A DNA stretch of 47,939 nucleotides from Chloroflexota bacterium. GTDB taxonomy: Bacteria; Chloroflexota; Anaerolineae; Aggregatilineales; Phototrophicaceae. Of this stretch, positions 15,959-25,129 are shown one piece after another. The stretch lies in NCBI GenBank assembly GCA_026706395.1, contig JAPOYU010000085.1, positions 1-47,939 of the forward strand, read 5' to 3'. The position numbers were made by a program, and so were the translations under genes. The notes under the pieces were generated by a model that ran no database searches, was not told the DNA's origin, and was given only the letters and a program-made list of their open reading frames with translations. Numbering within the stretch: position 1 is the stretch's first letter; the number at the start of each line of letters is the position of its first letter.

Positions 15959-17236
15959 ATGCCAAGCATACTACAATGTATGGATTGCGCCCAACAATAC
16001 CCAATTCAGTGCGTGATCTACACCTGCGAGGCATGCGGCGGCTTGCTCGATGTCAGGCATGATTTCGACGCCATCGGCAAGAGTATCACGCCGGGACTTT
16101 TTGACGGGCGGCTTGGCACCTTTGGCGCGCCATACGATAGCGGCGTATGGCGTTACAAGGAGTTGGTTTATCCCGGCGTGGAAGACCGGTCGGTCGTCAG
16201 CGGGATGGAGGGCAATACCAATCTCTACGAATTGCCTCGGGTAGCGGCCTACGCTGGCATCGATACGATTTTCCTGAAGCACGAGGGCGAAAACCCGACC
16301 GGCTCGTTCAAAGATCGCGGGATGACCACGGGGGTGACACAGGCAAAAGCGCTGGGTATGGACCGCGTGGCCTGCGCTTCGACTGGCAATACATCCGCCT
16401 CAATGGCCTCTTATGCCGCTCGCGCCGAAATGCAGGGCATTATATTCCTGCAGAATCAGCAAATTGCCTTGGGCAAGCTGGCGCAAGGCATTGCCTTTGG
16501 GGCGACCTGCCTCCAGATCAATGCCGACTTTGATCGCAACATGGAATTGGTTCAACGAGTATCGGACAGGCTGGGAATCTATGTCCTGAATTCGGTGAAT
16601 CCATTCCGGCTGGAAGGGCAGAAGTCCATCATGTTTGAGGCGCTGCAGCAGTTGCGCTGGCGGGCGCCGGATTGGATTGTGGCACCGGGCGGCAACCTGG
16701 GCAACAGTTCGGCTTTCGGAAAGGGTCTGCGTGAGATGTTTGAGGTCGGCCTGATCGACCGAATGCCGCGGCTGGCGATTGTGCAGGCGGAAGGCGCCAA
16801 TCCACTGTATCGCCACTATCACGCCGGCTTCAAAGACTTCGAGCCGGTCAAAGCGGAGACTATCGCGACAGCCATCAAAATCGGCAATCCGGTCAACCTG
16901 CAGAAGGCGATCCGCACGTTAGAATGGACAAGCGGCGTTGTCGAAGAAGTCAGTGACCAGCAGATCATGGATGCCAAGGCGATAATTGATGGCGTCGGCA
17001 TCGGCTGTGAGCCGGCTTCCGCTTGTTCGGTGGCGGGCACGAAGAAACTGGTAGAGCGCGGCATCATCAAACGCGGCGATACGGTTTTGGGCGTGCTTAC
17101 GGGACATGTACTGAAAGACCCCGAAGCTACTATTGGCTATCACGCTGATACGCTTGAAGATATCACGCCGAGCTTTCGCAACCGGATGCTGCAAGCGGAC
17201 GACGATTTCGAGGCGATCGTCCGGCTGTTGAGCTAA
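15959..17236 (+). CDS. thrC: Threonine synthase
   Basis: 425 residues from the ATG at 15959 (GAGCGAGG lies 8 bases before it). Earlier in-frame starts at 15926 (TTG) and 15938 lack such a site. It begins with a zinc-ribbon-like Cys pattern (CMDCAQQYP...YTCEACGG), seen in one class of ThrC proteins. The PLP lysine lies in NPTGSFKDRGM, and the phosphate loop is in ASTGNTSASMASYAAR. It converts O-phosphohomoserine to threonine. It diverges from thrB and converges with the cystathionine gamma-synthase gene (34-base gap). Confidence 0.95.
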   Translation: MPSILQCMDCAQQYPIQCVIYTCEACGGLLDVRHDFDAIGKSITPGLFDGRLGTFGAPYDSGVWRYKELVYPGVEDRSVVSGMEGNTNLYELPRVAAYAGIDTIFLKHEGENPTGSFKDRGMTTGVTQAKALGMDRVACASTGNTSASMASYAARAEMQGIIFLQNQQIALGKLAQGIAFGATCLQINADFDRNMELVQRVSDRLGIYVLNSVNPFRLEGQKSIMFEALQQLRWRAPDWIVAPGGNLGNSSAFGKGLREMFEVGLIDRMPRLAIVQAEGANPLYRHYHAGFKDFEPVKAETIATAIKIGNPVNLQKAIRTLEWTSGVVEEVSDQQIMDAKAIIDGVGIGCEPASACSVAGTKKLVERGIIKRGDTVLGVLTGHVLKDPEATIGYHADTLEDITPSFRNRMLQADDDFEAIVRLLS

Positions 17237-17270
17237 CTGCCCGCCCCACCACCTACTCTACTTGACTGGT

Positions 17271-18503
17271 TCATGCCGAAGAGGGGACTTTGTCAAGCGA
17301 CGTATCCAGGTCGGCGATGATGTCCTCGGGATCTTCGATGCCAAGAGCAAAGCGCACAAGATTATCCTTGATGCCGATCGCCAGGCGCTCCTCGCTGCTG
17401 AGATCATAGTAGCTGAAGTAGGCCGGCTGCTCGATGAGACTCTCGGTCCCGCCGAGGCTGGGCGCGATATACGGAATGCGCAAGCGGTCGATGAAGTCGC
17501 TGGTGGTCTTGATGTCTCCGGCGACCTCGAAACTGACCACGCCGCCGAAGCCCGGCATCTGCGCGGCCGCGATTTTATGATCTGGATGCGATGGCAACCC
17601 AGGATAATAGACGTGCTCGATCTTGCGATGCCCTTCGAGAAACTGCGCGACTCTCAAGGCAGATTCATTTTGATGGCGCACACGCAGCGCCAGCGTCTTG
17701 AGGCCACGCTCCAGCAGAAAAGCCTGGTGCGGGTCGATAACATTGCCGAATATGCCGCGCGCGTCCTTCAGCGCTTTGATGCGTCCGGCGTCGCCGGCGA
17801 TCACCCCGCCGAGGACATCGTTATGACCGCCGAAGTATTTGGTGGCGCTGTGCATGACGAAGTCGACGCCATACTCCAGCGGTTTCAAGTTGACCGGCGT
17901 GGCAAATGTCGTATCCAGCAGGGTCATCACGCGGTACTGTTTGGCCAACTCCACCAGGCGGCGCAGATCGGCCACGCGCAAATATGGATTTGTGGGCGTC
18001 TCGGTAAAGATGAAACGCGTCTTGCGCGGCATGGTCGCCGCTTCAAGCGCGTCATAATCTCCCATCGCGACGATGGTCGTCTCGACGCCAAACTTGTTCA
18101 GCGTCGTCTCGCAGAACTGGCGAGTGCGGCGGTAGCAGTCATCCGTCATGATGATGTGCGTACCGGGACGCAGGACAGTCAGAAACAGCGATGTGACAGC
18201 CGACATTCCCGACGGGTAAAAGACGGCGTCGTCCGCGCCTTCCAGTTGGGCGATGCGCGATTCCAGGGACCAGGTTGATGGATTGCCGTAGCGGGCATAT
18301 TCTTCGCGGTCCAACTCGCCGCCGTAGACCTTGCCGTCCAAGAATTCTATGAGCTTGGCTGTATCAGCAAAGGTATATGTCGCCGACTGAACAATCGGCG
18401 TAGTCATGGCATGAAAGCCCTTTTCACGATCGGCGCCGCCATGCACCGCATTGGTGCTGTCGCCTATGAATCTACAATCTGCACGCGCGCTAGTCTTGTT
18501 CAT
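17271..18503 (-). CDS. metB: Cystathionine gamma-synthase (plant-like), SAM-riboswitch controlled
   Basis: 410 residues from the ATG at 18503, chosen because AAGGA lies 8 bases upstream and the terminator ends just before it. Fold-type I Cys/Met metabolism PLP enzyme: PLP Lys222 in HSATKYFGGHNDVLGG, the Tyr/Arg site RYGNPSTWSLE, and DCYRRTRQF. From memory, these stretches and the C-terminal IPYIAPSLGGTESLIEQPA resemble plant cystathionine gamma-synthases more than E. coli MetB. Plant enzymes use O-phosphohomoserine, which the adjacent thrB makes. The SAM-I riboswitch places it in methionine synthesis, not methionine breakdown. O-acyl-homoserine sulfhydrylase activity is a possible alternative. 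Confidence 0.85.
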   Translation of the reverse strand: MNKTSARADCRFIGDSTNAVHGGADREKGFHAMTTPIVQSATYTFADTAKLIEFLDGKVYGGELDREEYARYGNPSTWSLESRIAQLEGADDAVFYPSGMSAVTSLFLTVLRPGTHIIMTDDCYRRTRQFCETTLNKFGVETTIVAMGDYDALEAATMPRKTRFIFTETPTNPYLRVADLRRLVELAKQYRVMTLLDTTFATPVNLKPLEYGVDFVMHSATKYFGGHNDVLGGVIAGDAGRIKALKDARGIFGNVIDPHQAFLLERGLKTLALRVRHQNESALRVAQFLEGHRKIEHVYYPGLPSHPDHKIAAAQMPGFGGVVSFEVAGDIKTTSDFIDRLRIPYIAPSLGGTESLIEQPAYFSYYDLSSEERLAIGIKDNLVRFALGIEDPEDIIADLDTSLDKVPSSA

Positions 18504-18521
18504 TTTCTGATCCTTCCCAAC

Positions 18522-18561
18522 AAAAAAGCCCAAACTTTAGGCGATACGCCGGTTTGGGCTT
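18522..18561 (-). terminator. Riboswitch-controlled intrinsic terminator before metB
   Basis: On the minus strand AAGCCCAAAC and GTTTGGGCTT form a perfect 10-base-pair stem, followed at once by a run of T (GGGCTTTTTTG). It ends about 18 bases before the metB start, just upstream of its Shine-Dalgarno. This is the expression platform of the SAM-I element, and terminates when SAM is bound. Confidence 0.92.
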
Positions 18562-18640
18562 CCGCGATTTTCAAGAAAAAGTGACTGTGGCGCAGTCTAC
18601 GGAATGACCTGGGGTTCAGCGCGCCGGCGCGATCCTCCAG

Positions 18641-18757
18641 GCGTTTACCCTCATCTTCCAGAATTATCTGCCGAAATTAGCACCTTCCCATTGCCTGTTG
18701 GGGGTTGCTGTGGCTTCGCCGAGTCGGTCTCTCCACCACCTCTGGATAAGCGCAAAC
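18641..18757 (-). promoter_or_regulatory. SAM-I (S-box) riboswitch aptamer
   Basis: Minus-strand sequence has the SAM-I core in order: CTTATCCAGAGG (P1 and start of the kink-turn), GGTGGAGAGAC, GCCACAGCAACC, AAGGTGCTAATTTC, a CAGA-TAAT-TCTG P4 hairpin, and the closing GATGAG strand. The P1 arms pair (CTTATC with GATGAG, plus GTTT with AAAC further out). It lies between a predicted promoter and an intrinsic terminator directly before metB. Binding of S-adenosylmethionine should favour termination and shut off metB. Confidence 0.95.
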
Positions 18758-18784
18758 TAAGTATGTGTTTGTTAATCAGGCCAA

Positions 18785-18813
18785 ACTATAACACATCGCT
18801 TGGCCGTCTGCAA
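18785..18813 (-). promoter_or_regulatory. Predicted promoter of the SAM riboswitch-metB transcript
   Basis: On the minus strand TTGCAG (18808-18813), a 17-base spacer and TATAGT (18785-18790). It would start transcription about 20 bases before the aptamer. It lies back to back with the start region of murA on the other strand. Confidence 0.6.
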
Positions 18814-18899
18814 ATCGTAGGCCAGCTTATGCGCGTCTTCAGATTTCTGTGATATTCTAGGAGTTGGTTGCTGACCGTCATTGAAAGATCTTTTGAAAC

Positions 18900-20210
18900 A
18901 TGAGCGAAGAGGCTTTGCGCGTTCGGGGCGGGAGCGTCCTTCAAGGACATATTCAGGTGCAGCGCGCCAAGAATGCGATATTGGCGATGATCGCCGCCTC
19001 GATCGTGGTCGAAGATGGTGAAACCGTCTTGCGCGAAGTGCCGGAAATCGAAGATGTGGAGCGAGCCTGCGAGTTGCTGCGGGCGGTCGGCGCTCGCGTA
19101 CAACACGACAGACTGAGCAAGATCCTACGCATTGACGCATCCGAAGTAAACAATGGGCGTTTGCCGGCCGATATCGCTTCGCAATTCCGCGGTTCGGTGC
19201 TATTTTTGGCGCCGCTGCAGATTCGCCTGGGATATGTCGAATTACCGAGCAGTGGCGGCTGCGACATCGGTATGCGGAAGATAGACTTTCATCATCGAGG
19301 TTTTGCCCGTTTGGGCGCGGATGTGCAGTACTTTGAGGATGGACGCACTGTCATCAACTTAGAAAAGGGGCGTTTTCGCGGAACGCTTCTTTATTTGGAT
19401 TTGCCCAGCCACACGGGTACAGAAAACCTGATGTTGGCTGCCGCGCTCGCCGAGGGGCAAACCATATTGGAGAACGCTTCGGTAGAGCCCGAGGTAGTAG
19501 ACTTTGGCAACTTTCTAAATGCAATGGGCGCGGAAATCCGTGGATTGGGAACATCGACATTAATCATCGATGGCGTGAGCCGGCTCAACGCCGTTTCTTA
19601 TACGCCTATGCCCGACAGGCTAGTCACCGGAACGATGATGGCGGCGGCAGCGATCACCGGCGGCGACATTACGATTCATGATGTCGAGCCATCGCACTTG
19701 CGCATTGTAATCGCGAAACTTGAGCAAATGGGCGTTGAAATCACAACGAGTGGCAAATCTATCCGTGTTCGCCGTCTCCACTATCAGCGTTTGAACCCCA
19801 TCAATATCCAGACGCACCCCTACCCCGGTTTTCCGACGGACCTGCAGCCCTGTATTGCGGCCCTGTCCTGTCTGGCTGATGGGACAAGCTACATTCGTGA
19901 GCGGATATTCGAGAATCGTTATGATTATGTGGATGATCTGTTGGAAATGGGCGCCGATATCCTGATCAGTCAGCATGATGTCTGCATTATCAAGGGTGTT
20001 GATCGGCTGCGGGCGGCGCGGATTAGCGCATCGAATATCCGGTCGGGGGCGACCGTGTTGTTGGCGGCCTTGGCGGCGGACGAGGAAAGTATCATCGAGA
20101 ATGTGTATCAACTCGATCGCGGATATGAGAAGATCGACGATCTGCTGAGACAGCTCGGCGCCGATATCTCACGGATCGAGACAAGGCCAATGCCTCAGCC
20201 GGTCTGGTAG
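18900..20210 (+). CDS. murA: UDP-N-acetylglucosamine 1-carboxyvinyltransferase
   Basis: 436 residues. It catalyses the first committed step of peptidoglycan synthesis, transferring enolpyruvate from PEP to UDP-GlcNAc in the cytoplasm. The K-N pair of the substrate site is in RAKNAIL (usually GAKNA). The catalytic cysteine that fosfomycin attacks is kept, in SSGGCDIGMRKIDFH. The EPT double-domain repeats run to the usual C-terminus. The Arg in place of Gly before AKNA is unusual. The start has only a weak Shine-Dalgarno. It stands alone, divergent from metB and convergent with leuB. Confidence 0.92.
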   Translation: MSEEALRVRGGSVLQGHIQVQRAKNAILAMIAASIVVEDGETVLREVPEIEDVERACELLRAVGARVQHDRLSKILRIDASEVNNGRLPADIASQFRGSVLFLAPLQIRLGYVELPSSGGCDIGMRKIDFHHRGFARLGADVQYFEDGRTVINLEKGRFRGTLLYLDLPSHTGTENLMLAAALAEGQTILENASVEPEVVDFGNFLNAMGAEIRGLGTSTLIIDGVSRLNAVSYTPMPDRLVTGTMMAAAAITGGDITIHDVEPSHLRIVIAKLEQMGVEITTSGKSIRVRRLHYQRLNPINIQTHPYPGFPTDLQPCIAALSCLADGTSYIRERIFENRYDYVDDLLEMGADILISQHDVCIIKGVDRLRAARISASNIRSGATVLLAALAADEESIIENVYQLDRGYEKIDDLLRQLGADISRIETRPMPQPVW

Positions 20211-20252
20211 CCCAAAGCGGCAGCAAGTATAGACCCGATTCTCGGCAAGAGT

Positions 20253-21314
20253 TCAAAGCCTGCTTATAATTGTCGCGGCAAATTCCTGCGTGGAAACCGG
20301 CGTTTCGTCAGAGCCGGCGATATCGGCTGTCCGCAAGCCGTCGGCCAAGGCAGCGTCAACGGCTGATTCGACCGCGGCGGCTTCGGCTTCCAGTTGCAGG
20401 CTGTAGCGCAGGAGCATGGCAGCGCTGAGAAACATGCCAATCGGATTGGCGATGCCTTTGCCGGCGATGTCGGGCGCTGAGCCGTGAACGGGTTCATAGA
20501 GCCCGAACCGGTCGGCGCGCAGTGATGCCGACGGCAGCATACCCAAGCTGCCGGCCAGTACCGACGCCTCATCGCTGAGAATGTCACCGAACATGTTGCC
20601 GGCGACGATCACGTCGAAGCTGCTGGGACGCGTCAGCAGGTGCATGGTGGCGGCATCGACCAGCAAGTGTTCCAACTCGACATCGTCGTATTCTTCATGG
20701 ACCTCAACCACGGTGCGACGCCACAAGCGCATGGAAGCGAGGACATTCGCTTTGTCCACGGAGCAGAGTTTCTTGCGTCTGCCTTGCGCCGCGCGAAAGG
20801 CCACGTTAGTGACCTGTTCCACCTCGTCGCGACGGTAGCTCATCGTGTCATAGGACGCGTCGCCATCGCCTTGCTCTTGCTGCTCGCCGAAGTAGATGCC
20901 GCTGACGAGCTCGCGCACAAAGAGGATATCGACATCTCGCAGCAGTTCGGCGCGCAGCGGAGCGTGCTCGACCAAGGCGGGATAGGTCTTGACCGGGCGC
21001 AGATTCGCAAAGAGCCCAAAATGCTGGCGGAGACCGAGCAGCCCGCGCTCTGGCTGGACGCTGGCGGTCGGGTCCGACCATTTGGGTCCGCCGACAGCGC
21101 CCAGTAATATGGCATCGGCCTCTTCACAGATTCGGACCGTTTCGGCGGGCAATGGGTCGCCAGTCTCGTCGATGGCGATGCCACCGATCATGCCTTCGAC
21201 GAATGTGAATTCGTGGCCGTACTTATCCGCCACAGCGGACAAAAGCTCGGTAGCTTTTCCGACCACCTCCGGTCCAATGCCGTCGCCGGGCAATACCGCT
21301 ATCGTCGCTTTCAT
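20253..21314 (-). CDS. leuB: 3-isopropylmalate dehydrogenase
   Basis: 353 residues from the ATG at 21314 (GGAG lies 10 bases upstream). An earlier in-frame start would add 17 atypical residues. NAD-binding and isopropylmalate-site motifs are present: GDGIGPEV, RPVKTYPAL, the VRELVSGIYFGE segment, NMFGDILSDEAS, and GLYEPVHGSAPDIAG. It oxidises 3-isopropylmalate in leucine synthesis, and very likely the 3-methylmalate produced from the citramalate made by cimA just upstream. It is the last gene of the BCAA operon, 67 bases after cimA. Confidence 0.96.
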   Translation of the reverse strand: MKATIAVLPGDGIGPEVVGKATELLSAVADKYGHEFTFVEGMIGGIAIDETGDPLPAETVRICEEADAILLGAVGGPKWSDPTASVQPERGLLGLRQHFGLFANLRPVKTYPALVEHAPLRAELLRDVDILFVRELVSGIYFGEQQEQGDGDASYDTMSYRRDEVEQVTNVAFRAAQGRRKKLCSVDKANVLASMRLWRRTVVEVHEEYDDVELEHLLVDAATMHLLTRPSSFDVIVAGNMFGDILSDEASVLAGSLGMLPSASLRADRFGLYEPVHGSAPDIAGKGIANPIGMFLSAAMLLRYSLQLEAEAAAVESAVDAALADGLRTADIAGSDETPVSTQEFAATIISRL

Positions 21315-21381
21315 TGATGATTTTCTCCAAACCGATAAGGACGGCATGGCAGCGCATGCTGTCAAGTCAGTAAAGCTATCG

Positions 21382-22986
21382 CTAGTCGTTAAGCACCAGG
21401 GATTCTACATCAGCGCTGACAGGATCGGCGACCGTCAGGCCGTATTCGACACTGTCAACTAGGGCCAGCCAACTCGCGCAGATGATATCGGTGCCGGCGC
21501 CTACCGTGCTCCAGCGCTCGCGCCCGTTGTACGAATCGATCAATACGCGCGTCATGGCGCCGGTGGCGTTTTCACTGTCCAGGATGCGGACTTTATAGTC
21601 TACCAGTTGGATATCGCGCAGGGCGGGATATTGCGGCAGGAGCGCCTTTCGCAGCGCAAGGTCGAGGGCGTTGACCGGGCCGTTTCCTTCAGCGGCGGTA
21701 TGTACGATGTCGCCGTCGACATCCAGCTTGACCATCGCCTCCGCCAGTTGCCCGCGCCCGTGCCGATCTTCGACAATGACGGTGAAATCGAGCAGATTGA
21801 AAAGCGGCTGATAATCGGGCGCGGCACGACGCAGGCGGACGGCAACCGAAGCTTCCGCGCCTTCAAAAACGAATCCCGAGTTTTCCAGTTGTTTGATTTC
21901 GTTGAGTACACTGACGGCTTCGTTAGTGGAGACGTCCAGGCCGAGCTCTTCCGCTTTGCTCAGCAAATTGCCGCGACCCGACAAGTCTGAAACCAGGACG
22001 CGCGTTTCGTTGCCGACCAACTCGGGTTCGATGTGCTGATAACTATCGACATTGCGGCGCATAGCGGCTACGTGAATCCCGCCTTTATGCGCAAACGCGC
22101 TCTGGCCAACGTAGGGCAAGTGCGTATCCGGCGCCAGGTTGGCGATTTCCGCCACTGCGCGGGAGAGATGCGTCAGCGCAGCCAAGTCGCCATCCTTTGC
22201 CAGACAGGGGACATCCATCTTGATGATGAGATCCGGGATGATGCTGCAGAGGTTGGCATTGCCACAGCGCTCGCCATAGCCGTTAATCGTGCCCTGTACA
22301 TGGGAGGCGCCGGCGCGAACAGCGGCGAGGGAATTCGCGACGGCGAGCTCGCTATCATTGTGTGTGTGGATGCCGAATTGCATATCTGGGAAGAGCTCAT
22401 GCGCCCGGTAGACAAACTCAGCCACTTCCCAGGGCATCGAGCCGCCATTGGTATCACAGAGAACGACGACATCGGCGCCGCCTTCCGCCGCGGCCGCCAG
22501 TGTATCAAAGCCGTATTCCATATCCAGCTTGGCGCCGTCAAAGAAGTGTTCGGCATCGTAGATCACTTCTTTTCCCTGCGCCTTGAGGTAGACGAGGCTA
22601 TCCCGAATCATGTTCAGGTTTTCTTCCGCGGTCGTCTGCAGGACATCGGTGACGTGCAACATGGATGTTTTGCCGACGACCGTCACTACAGGCGTATTTG
22701 CGTCTACCAGCGCGCGGATATTGGGATCGTCCGCGGGCTTGATATTCTTGCGGCGGGTTGAGCCAAAGGCGGCAATCCTTGAATGTTTCAGGTCCAGATG
22801 TCGAACCTGGTCAAAATAACCCACATCCTTTGGGTTGGACCCTGGCCAGCCGCCTTCGATGTAATCGACGCCGAGTTCATCCAGCAATTGGGTAATGCGC
22901 AGTTTGTCGGCGAGCGAGAAGGCGATGCCCTCTCTTTGGCTGCCATCGCGCAGAGTGGTATCGTAGATCGCGACTTTCGGCTTCAA
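21382..22986 (-). CDS. cimA: (R)-citramalate synthase
   Basis: 534 residues from a TTG start with AGGAGG 5 bases before it. HMGL-like TIM barrel (IYDTTLRDGSQREGIAFS, metal ligands in GIHTHNDSE), then a C-terminal LeuA-type allosteric domain (from about 380). The long insert and the GGWPGSNPKD segment are typical of the CimA-type branch (TIGR00977 style) rather than LeuA. It condenses pyruvate and acetyl-CoA into citramalate, giving 2-oxobutyrate for isoleucine via LeuCDB without threonine deaminase. A separate leuA in the same operon supports this split. The C-terminal domain suggests feedback by isoleucine (family knowledge). Confidence 0.92.
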   Translation of the reverse strand: MKPKVAIYDTTLRDGSQREGIAFSLADKLRITQLLDELGVDYIEGGWPGSNPKDVGYFDQVRHLDLKHSRIAAFGSTRRKNIKPADDPNIRALVDANTPVVTVVGKTSMLHVTDVLQTTAEENLNMIRDSLVYLKAQGKEVIYDAEHFFDGAKLDMEYGFDTLAAAAEGGADVVVLCDTNGGSMPWEVAEFVYRAHELFPDMQFGIHTHNDSELAVANSLAAVRAGASHVQGTINGYGERCGNANLCSIIPDLIIKMDVPCLAKDGDLAALTHLSRAVAEIANLAPDTHLPYVGQSAFAHKGGIHVAAMRRNVDSYQHIEPELVGNETRVLVSDLSGRGNLLSKAEELGLDVSTNEAVSVLNEIKQLENSGFVFEGAEASVAVRLRRAAPDYQPLFNLLDFTVIVEDRHGRGQLAEAMVKLDVDGDIVHTAAEGNGPVNALDLALRKALLPQYPALRDIQLVDYKVRILDSENATGAMTRVLIDSYNGRERWSTVGAGTDIICASWLALVDSVEYGLTVADPVSADVESLVLND

Positions 22987-23018
22987 TGCGACCTCCTATC
23001 TGGTTTCATCAGGCGGGT

Positions 23019-23630
23019 TCATGCCGTTGTCATCACGCGCTGCGGATTATTCACCTCGAAATTTTGAACCTCGTCATCCAGCGCCAGCAAGTAGCCCAGC
23101 TGATCGACGCCGTTGAGCAAGCAATACTTGGAGAAGCCATCGAGCGGGAAACGGACTTCACGTCCGTCCGGCAAAGTCAGCGACTGCGCTTCCACATCGA
23201 CAGTGAGGGCGGTACTCGGATCTTCTTCCGCAAGGCTGAAGAGCTGCTGCTGAGTGTCGGCGTCGACGACGATCGGAAGCAAGCCGTTCTTGAGCGCGTT
23301 GTTGCGGAAAATATCGGCGAAATCTGTGCTTATGACAGCCTTGAATCCAGCGCCCAAGAGCGCCCAGGGGGCATGCTCCCGTGAACTGCCGCAGCCAAAA
23401 TTGTCCCCAGCGATCAAGACCGATGCGCCTCGGTATTCCGGCTTGTTTAAGATGAAGTCGGGATTGGGTGTTTCTCCATCTTCGAGATAGCGCCAATCGC
23501 AAAAGGCCGCATTGCCCAGGCCTGCCTTGTCAGTCACTTTCAAGAAACGCGCGGGAATGATCTGGTCAGTATCAATGTCGTTTACGGGAATGGAGACGAT
23601 CGTCCCCTGTATATGTGAAAGTTTCTCCAC
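23019..23630 (-). CDS. leuD: 3-isopropylmalate dehydratase small subunit
   Basis: 203 residues from the GTG at 23630, which has GAGGGGG 6 bases upstream. A TTG at 23645, overlapping the leuC stop, is an alternative that adds five residues. Swivel-domain motifs: NDIDTDQIIPARFLK, GDNFGCGSSREHAPWAL, and STDFADIFRNNALKNGLLP. It pairs with LeuC to isomerise 2- to 3-isopropylmalate, and citramalate to 3-methylmalate. It lies immediately after leuC. Confidence 0.95.
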   Translation of the reverse strand: MEKLSHIQGTIVSIPVNDIDTDQIIPARFLKVTDKAGLGNAAFCDWRYLEDGETPNPDFILNKPEYRGASVLIAGDNFGCGSSREHAPWALLGAGFKAVISTDFADIFRNNALKNGLLPIVVDADTQQQLFSLAEEDPSTALTVDVEAQSLTLPDGREVRFPLDGFSKYCLLNGVDQLGYLLALDDEVQNFEVNNPQRVMTTA

Positions 23631-23641
23631 AGCTGTCCCCC

Positions 23642-25084
23642 TCAATTCAGTCCGGTTAGCATCGTACGCGGATCGGTCACTGCGCCGTTGACGGCGGAGG
23701 CGGCCGCTGTCAACGGACTGGCCAGGAACGTACGTCCGCCTTTGCCCTGGCGTCCCTCAAAGTTGCGGTTGCTGGTCGAGACGGCGTATTGACCGGGCTG
23801 CAATTGATCGCCGTTCATGGCGATACACATTGAGCAGCCGGCTTCCCGCCATTCCGCGCCTGCTTCCCGGAAGATACGGTCGAGGCCTTCGCTTTCGGCT
23901 TGCTTTTTGACCTGCTGCGAGCCCGGCACAACCATCATGCGAACGCTATCGGCCACTTTGCGGCCCTCGATAAATTGCGCTGCCTGCCGCAAGTCAGTGA
24001 TTCTTGAATTGGTGCAACTGCCGATGAAGACGACGTCGATGGATTTGCCCAGCAGCTGTTGGCCCGGCTGCAAATCCATGTAGGTCAGCGCTTTGTCGAG
24101 CGCGGTCTTCTTGTTGAAATCCGGCTCATCTTCAGGCGTCGGCACAGCCGCATCAATGGGCATGCCCATGCCGGGATTGGTGCCGTATGTGATCATCGGG
24201 ATCAGCTCGTCGGCGCGCAAAGTGATTTCCTTATCGAAGACAGCGCCATCGTCCGTCGGCAAGCCGCGCCAGTTGGCGATTGCCGCGTTCCAGTCCGCGC
24301 CGCCGGGCGCATGCGGGCGTCCATGGATGTATTCGAAGGTGGTATCGTCCGGCGCGACCATGCCAGCGCGGGCCCCGCCTTCAATGGACATGTTGCAGAC
24401 TGTCATCCGCCCTTCCATGCCCAGGCTGCGGATGGCCTCGCCGCGATATTCAAAGACGTGGCCGGTGCCGCCGCCGATGCCTATACGCGAAATGACAGCC
24501 AGGATAATGTCTTTCGCGGTCACGCCGTCCTCGAGACGTCCTTCTATGTTGACCGCCATCGTGCGCGGTTTGTTCTGGAGCAGCGTCTGCGTCGCCAAAA
24601 CGTGGCCGACTTCACTCGTGCCGATGCCAAAAGCCAGCGCGCCAAAAGCGCCGTGCGTGCTGGTATGGCTGTCCCCGCAGACTATCGTCATGCCCGGCTG
24701 CGTAAGACCCTTCTCCGGTCCAATGACGTGCACGATGCCTTGATGTTCATCGCCAAGAGCGTACATCGGAATGCCAAAATCGCCGCAGTTCTTGGCGAAG
24801 GTATCGAGCTGTTTCGCCGCCATCGCATCCGCCACCGGGATGATGCCCAATTCGTTGCGCGGCGTGGTCGGCGTGCTGTGATCCATGGTGCCGATCGTTT
24901 GGCCGGGACGCCGCACCGGCAAGCCGCGTTCGCGCAGCATCGAGAAGGCCTGTGGAGACGTTACTTCGTGCACGAGATGTAAGTCGATGTAAATCACGGC
25001 GGGCGTGTCGTCGCTCTGCTCCCGCACAATATGGGCGTTCCACACTTTCTCGAACAGCGTGCGCGGTTTTCCGTTAATTGTCAT
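23642..25084 (-). CDS. leuC: 3-isopropylmalate dehydratase large subunit
   Basis: 480 residues, with AAGGA 7 bases before the ATG. Aconitase-fold 4Fe-4S hydro-lyase: cluster Cys in [13 protein letters not shown] and in the C-terminal [12 protein letters not shown]; substrate motifs [22 protein letters not shown]. It works with LeuD. It lies 45 bases after leuA in the operon. Confidence 0.96.
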   Translation of the reverse strand: MTINGKPRTLFEKVWNAHIVREQSDDTPAVIYIDLHLVHEVTSPQAFSMLRERGLPVRRPGQTIGTMDHSTPTTPRNELGIIPVADAMAAKQLDTFAKNCGDFGIPMYALGDEHQGIVHVIGPEKGLTQPGMTIVCGDSHTSTHGAFGALAFGIGTSEVGHVLATQTLLQNKPRTMAVNIEGRLEDGVTAKDIILAVISRIGIGGGTGHVFEYRGEAIRSLGMEGRMTVCNMSIEGGARAGMVAPDDTTFEYIHGRPHAPGGADWNAAIANWRGLPTDDGAVFDKEITLRADELIPMITYGTNPGMGMPIDAAVPTPEDEPDFNKKTALDKALTYMDLQPGQQLLGKSIDVVFIGSCTNSRITDLRQAAQFIEGRKVADSVRMMVVPGSQQVKKQAESEGLDRIFREAGAEWREAGCSMCIAMNGDQLQPGQYAVSTSNRNFEGRQGKGGRTFLASPLTAAASAVNGAVTDPRTMLTGLN

Positions 25085-25129
25085 TTGTGCATCCTTAACA
25101 CCCTATGATTCTGAATTCGAAAACTCGTC

